DNA of 34,458 nucleotides. Origin: an uncultured Bacilli bacterium (GTDB lineage: Bacteria > Bacillota_I > Bacilli_A > RF39 > UBA660). The number at the start of each line of letters is the position of its first letter. Position 1 is the first letter of the stretch. Shown piece after piece: positions 1-9,091 of this stretch. The notes below the pieces were generated by a model. The model had not been told where the DNA came from. It searched no databases and saw nothing but the letters and a program-made list of their open reading frames with translations. Location of the stretch: positions 1 through 34,458 of the forward strand of contig CANPXR010000004.1 of the NCBI GenBank assembly GCA_947586655.1, in the 5' to 3' direction. Position numbers and translations under genes: made by a program.

Positions 1-2620
1 TTTCATTAATAGCAGCTTGTGCTGCAGCAAGTCTTGCAATAGGTACTCTAAATGGAGAGCATGATACATAGTTTAAGCCTATGTTATGGCAAAATTCAAC
101 TGATGAAGGATCTCCACCATGTTCACCACAAATACCAATATGTAAATTTGGATTAACTGGCTTACCTAATTTAATTGCGGTTTCCATTAATTTACCAACA
201 CCCGTTTGGTCAAGTTTTGCAAATGGGTCATTCTCAAATATCTTTTTATCATAATAAGCACTTAAGAACTTACCTGCATCATCCCTTGAGAAACCATAAG
301 TCATTTGGGTTAAATCGTTCGTACCAAAGCAGAAGAAATCAGCTTCTTTTGCAATTTCATCAGCAGTTAGTGCTGCTCTTGGAATTTCTATCATAGTACC
401 AACTTCGTATTCAAGGTTAATACCTGATTCAGCTATTTCTTTATCTGCAGTTTCTACTACTATTTGCTTAACGTATTTTAACTCTTTAACATCACATACA
501 AGTGGAATCATTATTTCCGGTTTAACGTTCCAATCTTGATGTTTTTTCTTAGTGTTAATTGCTGCTCTTATAACAGCTTTAGTTTGCATCCTTGCAATTT
601 CTGGATAAGTAACCGCAAGACGGCATCCTCTATGTCCCATCATTGGGTTAAACTCATGAAGTGAAGCAATGATTGCTTTTATTTGTTCAACTGATTTTCC
701 TTGAGCATCCGCTAACTTCTTAATGTCGGCTTCTTCAGTTGGAACAAACTCATGTAATGGTGGATCTAAGTATCTAATAGTTACTGGGAATCCTTCTAAA
801 GCTTCATATAAAGCTTCAAAGTCACCTTGTTGATAAGGTAGTATCTTATCTAATGCAGCTTCCCTTTCTTCAACGGTATCCGCACAAATCATTTCTCTAA
901 ACGCTGCGATTCTATCCTCTTCAAAGAACATGTGTTCAGTACGGCAAAGCCCTATACCTTCTGCTCCTAATTCACGAGCTTTTTTAGCATCAGCAGGAGT
1001 ATCAGCATTAGTTCTTACCTTTAACGTTCTAATCTTATCAGCCCATGTCATAACACGTCCAAATTCACCAGCAATGGTTGCATCTACGGTTGGAATTTGG
1101 CCATCATAAATATTACCAGTCGAACCATCAATTGAAATATAATCACCCTCATGGTAAACCTTACCAGCTAAAGTAAATTTTTTATTTTCTTCGTCCATGA
1201 TGATGTCACCACAACCTGATACGCAACAAGTACCCATACCACGAGCAACAACCGCAGCATGACTTGTCATACCACCACGAACCGTTAAGATACCTTGAGA
1301 TGCTTTCATACCAGTAATATCTTCTGGAGAAGTCTCAAGTCTTACTAACACAACTTTTTCTCCGGCAGTAGCCCATTTTTCAGCGTCTTCTGCGGTAAAT
1401 ACTATCTTACCACAAGCAGCACCTGGAGATGCTCCAAGACCTTTACCAGCAGGGGTAGCCTCTTTAAGCGCTTTTGCATCGAACTGTGGATGAAGTAAGG
1501 TATCTAAGTTACGAGGATCAATCATAGCAACGGCTTCTTCTTCGCTACGCATTCCTTCATCAACTAAATCACAAGCAATTTTTAAAGCAGCCTGAGCGGT
1601 TCTCTTACCATTTCTTGTTTGAAGCATGTATAATTTACCATGTTCAACGGTAAATTCCATGTCTTGCATGTCTCTATAATGATTTTCCAAAGTTTTGCAA
1701 ACTTCCTTAAATTGTTTAAATGCTTCTGGGAACTTTTCTTCCATTTCCGCAATATGCATTGGAGTTCTAACACCCGCAACAACGTCTTCACCTTGGGCAT
1801 TAGTTAAAAATTCACCAAATAAGCCTTTTTCTCCGGTTGCTGGATCACGAGTAAATGCAACACCGGTACCACAATCATCACCCATGTTACCAAACGCCAT
1901 AGCTTGAACGTTTACTGCGGTTCCCCATGAGTAAGGAATATCGTTATCCCTTCTATATACGTTAGCCCTTGGGTTATCCCATGATCTAAATACTGCTTTT
2001 ACAGCACCCATTAATTGTTCCTTTGGATCATCAGGGAAATCAGTACCAACCTTAGCCTTATACTCAGCTTTAAATTGGTTTGCTAATTCCTTTAAATCAT
2101 CAGCGTCAAGTTCTACGTCTTGCTTAACACCTTTTTTATCTTTCATGTCATCTATTAATTGTTCAAAGTACTTTTTACCAACTTCCATAACTACGTCTGA
2201 ATACATTTGAATAAATCTTCTGTAACAATCCCAAGCCCATCTTGGATTATTAGATTTTTCAGCAAGAACGTTAACTACGTCCTCGTTAAGACCTAAGTTA
2301 AGAATCGTATCCATCATACCTGGCATAGATGCCCTAGCTCCCGATCTTACAGAAACCAAAAGTGGATTTTCTTTATCTCCGAATTTCTTACCAGTAATTT
2401 CTTCCATCTTACCAATGTACTCATTAATTTGGGACCTAATTTCTTCGTTAATTTCTCTTCCATCTTCATAGTACTGAGTACAAGCTTCTGTTGTAATTGT
2501 GAAACCTTGAGGGACTGGAAGGCCAATGTTAGTCATTTCCGCTAAGTTAGCTCCTTTACCACCAAGAAGGTTTCTCATGTTTGCGTTTCCTTCTTTAAAA
2601 AGGTAAACCCATTTTGTCAT
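1..2620 (-). CDS. ppdK: Pyruvate, phosphate dikinase (3' end truncated by window edge)
   Basis: Open frame read by hand from ATG at 2620: MTKWVYLFKEGNANMRNLLGGKGANLAEMTNIGLPVPQGFTITTEAC...; catalytic-His region LTVRGGMTSHAAVVARGMGTCCVSGC; LGAEGIGLCRTEHMFF; FFCFGTNDLTQMTYGFSRDD. SD AAGGAGG upstream. Missing from the ORF track because no stop lies in the window. Confidence 0.97.
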   Translation of the reverse strand, partial: MTKWVYLFKEGNANMRNLLGGKGANLAEMTNIGLPVPQGFTITTEACTQYYEDGREINEEIRSQINEYIGKMEEITGKKFGDKENPLLVSVRSGARASMPGMMDTILNLGLNEDVVNVLAEKSNNPRWAWDCYRRFIQMYSDVVMEVGKKYFEQLIDDMKDKKGVKQDVELDADDLKELANQFKAEYKAKVGTDFPDDPKEQLMGAVKAVFRSWDNPRANVYRRDNDIPYSWGTAVNVQAMAFGNMGDDCGTGVAFTRDPATGEKGLFGEFLTNAQGEDVVAGVRTPMHIAEMEEKFPEAFKQFKEVCKTLENHYRDMQDMEFTVEHGKLYMLQTRNGKRTAQAALKIACDLVDEGMRSEEEAVAMIDPRNLDTLLHPQFDAKALKEATPAGKGLGASPGAACGKIVFTAEDAEKWATAGEKVVLVRLETSPEDITGMKASQGILTVRGGMTSHAAVVARGMGTCCVSGCGDIIMDEENKKFTLAGKVYHEGDYISIDGSTGNIYDGQIPTVDATIAGEFGRVMTWADKIRTLKVRTNADTPADAKKARELGAEGIGLCRTEHMFFEEDRIAAFREMICADTVEEREAALDKILPYQQGDFEALYEALEGFPVTIRYLDPPLHEFVPTEEADIKKLADAQGKSVEQIKAIIASLHEFNPMMGHRGCRLAVTYPEIARMQTKAVIRAAINTKKKHQDWNVKPEIMIPLVCDVKELKYVKQIVVETADKEIAESGINLEYEVGTMIEIPRAALTADEIAKEADFFCFGTNDLTQMTYGFSRDDAGKFLSAYYDKKIFENDPFAKLDQTGVGKLMETAIKLGKPVNPNLHIGICGEHGGDPSSVEFCHNIGLNYVSCSPFRVPIARLAAAQAAINE

Positions 2621-2653
2621 ATATATTCCTCCTTCTTTTAAAAGCACGATTTT

Positions 2654-2683
2654 ATTATATCACAAAAAAAATAGCACTTACAA
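2654..2683 (-). promoter_or_regulatory. Putative sigma-A promoter of ppdK (TTGTAA-N18-TATAAT)
   Basis: Minus strand reads TTGTAAGTGCTATTTTTTTTGTGATATAAT, just upstream of the ppdK SD/ATG. Confidence 0.5.
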
Positions 2684-2698
2684 TAATAAATGCTATGT
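2662..2698 (-). terminator. Hairpin plus T-run, putative terminator of the xerC transcript
   Basis: Minus strand ATAGCATTTA-ttattg-TAAGTGCTAT followed by TTTTTTTT. Confidence 0.55.
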
Positions 2699-2983
2699 TT
2701 TTCAAAGATTTTACAAATGTGTTCATTTTTATAAAAGTTTAGTTCATTTATTTAAAAATGATTCAATTTCATTTATTTTTTATAACCCAAATTCGTTACT
2801 TCAGCAACAATTTTGTTATTAAATCCTTTAGCAAGTATATTTTTAATTACTAAAGTTTAGTTTTATAAAATTTCTTTTCTAAACCCTATGTTTACACAAC
2901 CATATCACTTATCTTTATTTTTTATCTTCTTTTCAAATTCTATTACTTGTTTTTCCCTTTATAAATTATCGTTTTTCTTATTT

Positions 2984-3889
2984 TTACTTTTTATTTAATG
3001 GATGATACTTTAAATACACTTCTCTTAATCTTTCGTTAGATACATGCGTATATATTTGGGTTGATTCTAAAGACTCATGACCCAATAATTCTTTAACCGT
3101 TAAAATATCACAACCCTCATTTAATAGATGTGTTGCAAAAGAATGCCTAAGCATATGAGGTGATACGTGCTTTTTTAAAGACGCTTTCTTAATAACGTTA
3201 TCAATTATTTTTTCTACTCCCCTGGTGGTTATTTTTTTTCCTTTTTCATTTATTATTAAATAATTAGAATCAGTATGATGTTTCTTAAGTATTTTTCTCC
3301 TACCATCATTTAAAAATAAATTTATTGCTTCTAAGCAGTAATCACCAAATGGATCAATCCTTTCCTTACTTCCTTTACCAAAAATCCTTATTTCTTTTCG
3401 GTAAAAATCTATATCATCTAACTTTATGTTTACCAGTTCCCCTACCCTTATACCAGTAGCGTATAGCACCTCTAGTATTAATTTATCTCGCTGACCTAGT
3501 GGTGTATTTAAATCAGGAGTGTTAAAAATGATTTCTAGTTCCTCCACGCCAAGGTACCTAGGAAGTCTTTTTTCCTTTTTTGGTGTTGTAACATACTTAA
3601 AAGGATTGGTCTTAATTAAGTCTTTATTAAACAAATACCTATAAAAACTTCTTAGGGAGGAAAGTTTTCTAGCAACTGAATTCCTAGATAATTTTCTATC
3701 GTAAAGCTCCATTAGATATCCCTTTATAAAATCATAGTCAATAGCTAAATAATTAACTTTTTTTTCGTCCAAATACTTCTTAAACTCTAAGATATCTATT
3801 TCATAATTCTTACAAGTGTTAATTGAATAATTTTTTTGCTTCATAATATAGTTTAAAAAATCATTTAAACTTTTTTCCATATCTATCAC
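2984..3889 (-). CDS. xerC: Tyrosine recombinase XerC/XerD family
   Basis: ATGIRVGELVNIKLDDID, VSPHMLRHSFATHLLNEGCDILTVKELLGHESLESTQIYTHV: the R...HxxR...H...Y catalytic set. Confidence 0.9.
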   Translation of the reverse strand: MIDMEKSLNDFLNYIMKQKNYSINTCKNYEIDILEFKKYLDEKKVNYLAIDYDFIKGYLMELYDRKLSRNSVARKLSSLRSFYRYLFNKDLIKTNPFKYVTTPKKEKRLPRYLGVEELEIIFNTPDLNTPLGQRDKLILEVLYATGIRVGELVNIKLDDIDFYRKEIRIFGKGSKERIDPFGDYCLEAINLFLNDGRRKILKKHHTDSNYLIINEKGKKITTRGVEKIIDNVIKKASLKKHVSPHMLRHSFATHLLNEGCDILTVKELLGHESLESTQIYTHVSNERLREVYLKYHPLNKK

Positions 3890-3922
3890 CTAACATAATT
3901 ATAACTTAAAAAAAGATAAATT

Positions 3923-5047
3923 TTATATATATTTATCTCTTTCAACAATAAAACCAGCATCACTAAAACTTATGTTTCCGGTTTCCAATTCGTTTAACTC
4001 ATATTTAAAATAAATGAGCTTATCTTTATTATCTTTAATTAATTCTCTTATAGATTGTAACTTTTTAAGCACTGATTCGCTACTTCCATTTATCATGCCT
4101 TCCTTAAGCTTTCTTTCTTCTTCAATCAAAGAGTTTAAAGTTAGTTCAATGGTTTCTATTTTATCTCTTAAATATTCCATTCTTTCCGACGCATAAGTAC
4201 TTTTTACGTCATCATTAACCCTTCTTTCATCCATTAAAGGTTGTGATATAGGTTGATTTAAGTTTGAATTAAACGTTTTTGCATGATTCTTAACGTTGTT
4301 TTGAATGTTATTTCTAACGTAAAACGAAGACGCTTTTATTCTTGCTAATCTATCGTTAAGTTTTGTAAGTAATTCATCTTTTTTTAACCCATCCAATAAT
4401 GGCATTAAATCTCCAGTTTTTTCCTTCAATAAAAAGGCTAATTCTATTCTTTTACGATCATCTTTATAAGCATCTTCTACTAAAGCCCTAGCACACTCTT
4501 TTGAAATTCCAATAAGCATCCACTTATTATTTTCTACGATAATATACCTATTATCATAGGTATAATCCATATTAAAGTTTCTTTCTATAATATTCCAGTA
4601 GGCTCTATTAAAGTTACGACCCGCAAACTTTTTATACAAAAGTTTTAAAAATTGAGCGACATCTTTATCAATATTATCATTAACACAATCTTCTAACGTT
4701 AAGTTAAAGTGCTTTACCAACTTAGATAACAAATCATCCTTATTTGCTAACAAAACATCTGCGTCCTTTTTATATATTATTTTTATTTTTTTAGCCTTCT
4801 TAGATGGTGATGTGCGGATTGAAAACGGATCTTCTTTCGCATTTATAGGAGTTTTAATATATTTAGAAAGATAACTTTTAACCGAAAAATTATTATTATC
4901 TGGCATAAACCAAAGTAGTTCTTCTGGTCCACTACAAAAGGCCGTATACTTCTCAAGTGCAATTAAATCATAATTTGATAAAGTAACCAACTCTTTGTTT
5001 CCATTAATGATTAAATCAGCGGTTAAAAAATATTTCTTTCTGGCCAT
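3923..5047 (-). CDS. Uncharacterised protein, C-terminal coiled coil; paralogue-like to the next gene
   Basis: 374-aa ORF with SD (aggaggaaaac); shares MAxKKYxL...DLxxLxxYT and IxIxYxKDxDVL segments with 5066..5848. Confidence 0.75.
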   Translation of the reverse strand: MARKKYFLTADLIINGNKELVTLSNYDLIALEKYTAFCSGPEELLWFMPDNNNFSVKSYLSKYIKTPINAKEDPFSIRTSPSKKAKKIKIIYKKDADVLLANKDDLLSKLVKHFNLTLEDCVNDNIDKDVAQFLKLLYKKFAGRNFNRAYWNIIERNFNMDYTYDNRYIIVENNKWMLIGISKECARALVEDAYKDDRKRIELAFLLKEKTGDLMPLLDGLKKDELLTKLNDRLARIKASSFYVRNNIQNNVKNHAKTFNSNLNQPISQPLMDERRVNDDVKSTYASERMEYLRDKIETIELTLNSLIEEERKLKEGMINGSSESVLKKLQSIRELIKDNKDKLIYFKYELNELETGNISFSDAGFIVERDKYI

Positions 5048-5065
5048 AGTTTTCCTCCTAATAAA

Positions 5066-5848
5066 TTATCCATGGTATTCTTTTTCATAACTTTTTCTAA
5101 AAGTATTAAAGTTCTTCATCATTTTATCATGTAGTTCATTAATGTCTAAATTTTTATTTTTTCGCGTTTCAACTAAAGAAAAACCTATAATTTTAGTATT
5201 TGTTTTGTTTATAACATTAAATAGCTTTTTAAACTTAAAAGCTAGGTTACGCCTAGACTCTAAGTTCTGTCCTAGTTTTTTACACAATACTATTATATTA
5301 TCCTTATCAGTAGCAATTGACGCAATCATAGCATCATCATACAAAAGGTTTGGAAACTCTTTATTTATATCATAAACGTCAATCATACATGCTATTTTTT
5401 GATCCTTAACGTACGTTTCATACAAATACTTAAAAAAATCATATTTACTTTGACTTTTATTCAAGGATGATCTAAGTTGAGCGTTTTGAAATTCACTAAA
5501 ACTCATCTTTTTACTTACAATTAAACTTTCTAATTCTTCTTGTTCGACGTACAAAACATCAATATCCTTTTCAAATATAACATCTATTATCGGATTAAAA
5601 TCTTCATCAGTAATGAAAAAATGATCTTTTAAATCTTCTTCTTTTTCAAAGTTAACCATGTACCCTAAATTATCCTTGATGTATTTCTTAATTTCCTTTG
5701 GAAGAGAATTAAACAAGCTAAGATACCCATCATAATTACTGGTATATTCATCTAGTTTTTTTAAATCCAATGATATTATCGGAAAATTGTGTTCGTTACG
5801 ATAATCATTAATTCCCTTAAAATATAAGGTATACTTTTTATTAGCCAT
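5066..5848 (-). CDS. Uncharacterised protein, tandem relative of 3923..5047
   Basis: 260-aa ORF with SD (ggaggatat) immediately upstream of 3923..5047 in the same direction. Confidence 0.75.
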   Translation of the reverse strand: MANKKYTLYFKGINDYRNEHNFPIISLDLKKLDEYTSNYDGYLSLFNSLPKEIKKYIKDNLGYMVNFEKEEDLKDHFFITDEDFNPIIDVIFEKDIDVLYVEQEELESLIVSKKMSFSEFQNAQLRSSLNKSQSKYDFFKYLYETYVKDQKIACMIDVYDINKEFPNLLYDDAMIASIATDKDNIIVLCKKLGQNLESRRNLAFKFKKLFNVINKTNTKIIGFSLVETRKNKNLDINELHDKMMKNFNTFRKSYEKEYHG

Positions 5849-5925
5849 ATATCCTCCACATTCTAAGATAATATTAACACCACTTAGTATTAAAAGTCAA
5901 TTTTAAAAAGATGATGAAAGTTTCT

Positions 5926-6399
5926 TTAAATAAGTTTACTTTTCCTAAACACAAACAATTTATTAGTAATATAATTGTACATAAACATTATAATTGAACA
6001 TAGGACTTTAGCGACCATATTAGCCATACTAAATTTATAAATAAGGACGTGTAGTATTAATGAATCTAAAGGGAATCCAATAATCCTTATAATTATAAAT
6101 GAGGTTGCTTGTGAAAATTTTTCCTTCTTCTTAATAGGTTTAGACTTAAATATTTTTTGATCCCAAAAGAATAATATAGCAAACGAAATCGTATAAGATA
6201 AAAAATTAGCTAATAAATAATTTCCTTTAGTAACTAAATCTACTATAAAAAATATTAAATATAAAATTACCGTACAAACGATAGAAACTAGACAATATTT
6301 TATAAATTCTTCGTTTTTATTATAAAATCTTTCTAGTTTTGTTTTCCTTTTAAAAATCTTTTTAAATATACTGTTTCTTTTCTTTTTAAAAAATAACAT
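5926..6399 (-). CDS. GtrA-like family membrane protein
   Basis: Four predicted TM segments; N-terminal EEFIKYCLVSIVCTVILYLIFFIVD and C-terminal YNYITNKLFVFR typical of GtrA. Confidence 0.8.
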   Translation of the reverse strand: MLFFKKKRNSIFKKIFKRKTKLERFYNKNEEFIKYCLVSIVCTVILYLIFFIVDLVTKGNYLLANFLSYTISFAILFFWDQKIFKSKPIKKKEKFSQATSFIIIRIIGFPLDSLILHVLIYKFSMANMVAKVLCSIIMFMYNYITNKLFVFRKSKLI

Positions 6400-6470
6400 A
6401 TTATTTCCTCGTACTAAACAAGAGAATTATATCATAAAAAATCAATGTAGACAATTTGTTTCATAAGAAA

Positions 6471-6500
6471 AAGTAGATTACTATGGTAAGTAGTCTACTT
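6471..6500. repeat. Intergenic inverted repeat
   Basis: AAGTAGATTAC-TATG-GTAA(GTAG)TCTACTT; followed by TTTTTCTT on the minus strand. Confidence 0.5.
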
Positions 6501-6538
6501 AATAGTTTTTTATTTCTGATTAATCAATAAACCATTAA

Positions 6539-6567
6539 TAAAAAAAGAAGCTTTTATCTTGCTTCTA
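6539..6567 (-). terminator. Rho-independent terminator of spoVS overlapping its last codons
   Basis: Minus strand AGAAGC-aagataaaa-GCTTCT-TTTTTTT; the TAA stop lies in the loop. Confidence 0.7.
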
Positions 6568-6814
6568 CAATTAATTTTATAGCCGTTCTTTCTTCACCTT
6601 CGATTACTATGTCAGTAAACGCTGGTATACAAACCAAGTTTTTACCTGAAGGTGCTACAAAACCCCTTGCTATAGCAATTGCTTTAATTGCTTGATTTAA
6701 AGCCCCCGCACCGATAGCTTGTATTTCAACCGTTCCTTTTTCCCTAAACACGTTGGCTAAGGCCCCTGCTACACTACTTGGATTTGACTTTGATGAAACT
6801 TTAAGTGTTTCCAT
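6554..6814 (-). CDS. spoVS: Stage V sporulation protein S
   Basis: METLKVSSKSNPSSVAGALANVFREKGTVEIQAIGAGALNQAIKAIAIARGFVAPSGKNLVCIPAFTDI...GEERTAIKLIVEAR is a near-textbook SpoVS sequence. Confidence 0.97.
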   Translation of the reverse strand: METLKVSSKSNPSSVAGALANVFREKGTVEIQAIGAGALNQAIKAIAIARGFVAPSGKNLVCIPAFTDIVIEGEERTAIKLIVEAR

Positions 6815-6876
6815 GTTTATTTCCTCCTTAATATTTTAGTCATTATAAATATATTAAAAAGAATTTAAGATATGAA

Positions 6877-6901
6877 AAAAAAGAGAAAACATTTTTCTCT
6901 T
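6877..6901 (-). terminator. Hairpin plus T-run downstream of the HAD-like gene
   Basis: Minus strand AGAGAAA-aatg-TTTTCTCT-TTTTTT. Confidence 0.6.
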
Positions 6902-7400
6902 ATTGATTAAACATATCTATTACTTGTGATAATCTAGTGATTTCTGGATAATCACTATTTTCTAATTCCCTTACAAACTTAATTCCAATTCCAAGTTTCT
7001 TTTGCCATTCCTTAATATTTCCTGAATAATCATCTATTAAAATAGCAGCAGATGGATTAACAACTTCAGTCTTTGGTATCTCCTTTGGAACACTAACAAC
7101 CGTAACCTGAGGCAATTGTTTGTGTAAATATTTTATTTTTTCTATCATTTCATTAGTAGAATTAATATGCGTTAAAATGTATACATTAAATTTTTTACAT
7201 TCACATATTTTTTTTATTTCACCTATACTATCATTAATTTCATCAGTTTCTTCAATAAGTTTTTTCCAGTCAATATTTCTAAAAAACTCCATAACTTTTT
7301 TTTGATCTTTTCTATCAATACCACGTTTATTTAATTCTTCATATGCCTTTGTCATGGTATCTTTTATCACACCATCAAAGTCTATGTATAATTGTTTCAT
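6900..7400 (-). CDS. HAD-like / 5'-nucleotidase-like hydrolase
   Basis: N-terminal YIDFDGVIKD (DxDGV motif) and AILIDDYSGNIKEW (C-terminal acidic motif). Confidence 0.65.
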   Translation of the reverse strand: MKQLYIDFDGVIKDTMTKAYEELNKRGIDRKDQKKVMEFFRNIDWKKLIEETDEINDSIGEIKKICECKKFNVYILTHINSTNEMIEKIKYLHKQLPQVTVVSVPKEIPKTEVVNPSAAILIDDYSGNIKEWQKKLGIGIKFVRELENSDYPEITRLSQVIDMFNQ

Positions 7401-8064
7401 TTTCTAACTCCTTCCAATTTGGTAATAATTTAAACGTTAAAGTTTCCTTTGTAACGGGATGCTTAAATGATAATTGATACGCAAAAAGTTTTATGTCACC
7501 CTTATTCTTATTTGCATATAACATATCACCACAAAGTGGATATCCTAAGCTTTTAAACTGAAGTCTTATTTGATGATGGCGTCCAGTTAATAAGTTTATT
7601 TTAACGATTGTATTATTATTGAGGTAACCTAATACCTCATAAAACAATATACTCTTTTTAGCATTAGGATAATCCTTACTAACCACTTTACTTACTCCTT
7701 TTTTTTCATCTTTGTATAAATAGTTCACAAGCTCACCTTTATCACTATTTAATACTCCATTTAACACGGCTAAGTAACTTTTTTTAAACTCATGGTTTTT
7801 TATTTGCTCATTTAGCCTTTTTGCAGCTTTAGAAGTTCTTGCAAAAACCATAATACCACCAACCGGTCTATCAAGTCTATGAACAAGACCAATATACACG
7901 TTACCAGGCTTATTATATTTTTCCTTTATATAACATTTTACCATGGTTAATAAATCAAGATCACCTGTTCTATCTCCTTGTGATAAAACGTTTGGCTTTT
8001 TTTCTACCACGATAATGTGATTATCTTCATATAAAACGTTAAGTTTATTTAATAATTCATCCAT
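7375..8064 (-). CDS. RluA/RluD-family pseudouridine synthase
   Basis: VHRLDRPVGGIMVFARTSKAA and LLTGRHHQIRLQFKSLGYPLCGD motifs. Confidence 0.92.
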   Translation of the reverse strand: MDELLNKLNVLYEDNHIIVVEKKPNVLSQGDRTGDLDLLTMVKCYIKEKYNKPGNVYIGLVHRLDRPVGGIMVFARTSKAAKRLNEQIKNHEFKKSYLAVLNGVLNSDKGELVNYLYKDEKKGVSKVVSKDYPNAKKSILFYEVLGYLNNNTIVKINLLTGRHHQIRLQFKSLGYPLCGDMLYANKNKGDIKLFAYQLSFKHPVTKETLTFKLLPNWKELENETIIHRL

Positions 8065-8157
8065 TTAATCCTCATACATTATTTCTATTAAAGAAGAATC
8101 CTCTCCTAATTTATAGGCATAATCCTTACCAAGTTTGAACTTTAATTTTTTCATCAT
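8065..8157 (-). CDS. Small ORF (30 aa) between the methyltransferase and pseudouridine synthase genes
   Basis: MMKKLKFKLGKDYAYKLGEDSSLIEIMYED* read by hand; SD AAGGTG about 6 nt upstream; its TAA directly abuts the downstream ATG. Confidence 0.5.
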   Translation of the reverse strand: MMKKLKFKLGKDYAYKLGEDSSLIEIMYED

Positions 8158-8169
8158 TTTTCACCTTTT

Positions 8170-9036
8170 TTATTCACTTTCCCAAAGCCCATATATACCG
8201 CAAGGTAAAACCAAATTACTATCCGTCATAGGAAGTCCTACTTCACCAGATGATACATTTCCTTTGCACTTTTTGTTTATTGTTATATTTAAAATATTTT
8301 CTAAGACCTTTGATGACATACCAGTTGTATATGAGTTAATTAAGAAAAATAATGGGTTATCACTTAAAATTTCTTCACATAACTTAATTAGCGGAAACAA
8401 ACTTTCTTCTATGTTCCATACTTCACCATTTGCACCTCTTCCATATGATGGAGGATCCATTACGATTGCATCATACTTATTACCACGCCTTATTTCCCTT
8501 TTAACAAACTTTATACAATCATCTACTATAAACCTAACGTATTTATCTTGTAAGTTAGATGATATTATGTTTTCTTTTGCCCAAGCAACCATTCCTTTAG
8601 AAGAGTCAACGTGAACAACGTCTGCTCCAGCATAAGCGCAAGCAAGGGTTGCACCACCAGTATACGCAAATAAATTAAGTACCTTTACTTTTTTATTACT
8701 TTTTTTAATTTTATCAATCATGTAATCCCAGTTGACAGCTTGCTCAGGAAATAAACCCGTATGTTTAAATCCCATTTGCTTTATGTTAAATGTCAAATTC
8801 TTGTATTTAACTTGCCAACTTCGTGGTACGTCACTTATATTTTCCCAGTGCCCTCCACCTTTATTACTTCTAATATACTTAGCATCAACTTTGTTCCATT
8901 TATTATCAAAACTTTTTTCTTTCCAAACAATTTGAGGATCCGGTCTATCTAAAATATACTTACCCCAGCGTTCAAGTTTTCTACCATCAGCCATATCGAG
9001 TATTTCATAATCTATCCAATCTTTTGCTACTTTCAA
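8170..9036 (-). CDS. Class I SAM-dependent methyltransferase (RlmI-like rRNA methyltransferase); start revised to TTG at 9036
   Basis: VLNLFAYTGGATLACAYAGADVVHVDSSKGMVAWAKEN and DAIVMDPPSYGRG motifs. The track ORF starts at 9132 and overlaps the GDPD gene; AAGAAGGTGATAGC-TTG AAA GTA GCA provides an SD-preceded TTG start. Confidence 0.85.
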   Translation of the reverse strand: MKVAKDWIDYEILDMADGRKLERWGKYILDRPDPQIVWKEKSFDNKWNKVDAKYIRSNKGGGHWENISDVPRSWQVKYKNLTFNIKQMGFKHTGLFPEQAVNWDYMIDKIKKSNKKVKVLNLFAYTGGATLACAYAGADVVHVDSSKGMVAWAKENIISSNLQDKYVRFIVDDCIKFVKREIRRGNKYDAIVMDPPSYGRGANGEVWNIEESLFPLIKLCEEILSDNPLFFLINSYTTGMSSKVLENILNITINKKCKGNVSSGEVGLPMTDSNLVLPCGIYGLWESE

Positions 9037-9091
9037 GCTATCACCTTCTTTAATAATTTTAACATTTTTAAAGAATAAAAAAAAGATATAA

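Noticed and set aside
175-1907. Track ORFs 175..396(+), 1582..1800(-) and 1695..1907(+)
   Set aside because: They lie out of frame inside the ppdK coding sequence, which reads continuously from 2620 to the window edge.
2984-3889. xerC as the integrase of a mobile element with 3923..5848 as cargo
   Set aside because: The protein looks like a housekeeping XerC/D; no attachment repeats or other mobile genes were seen around it.
4014-5375. + strand ORFs 4014..4196 and 5142..5375
   Set aside because: Antisense to the longer SD-preceded minus-strand ORFs; low-complexity hydrophobic products typical of antisense reading.
8135-8952. + strand ORFs 8135..8614, 8732..8935 and 8761..8952
   Set aside because: Antisense to the methyltransferase gene, which has clear motifs.
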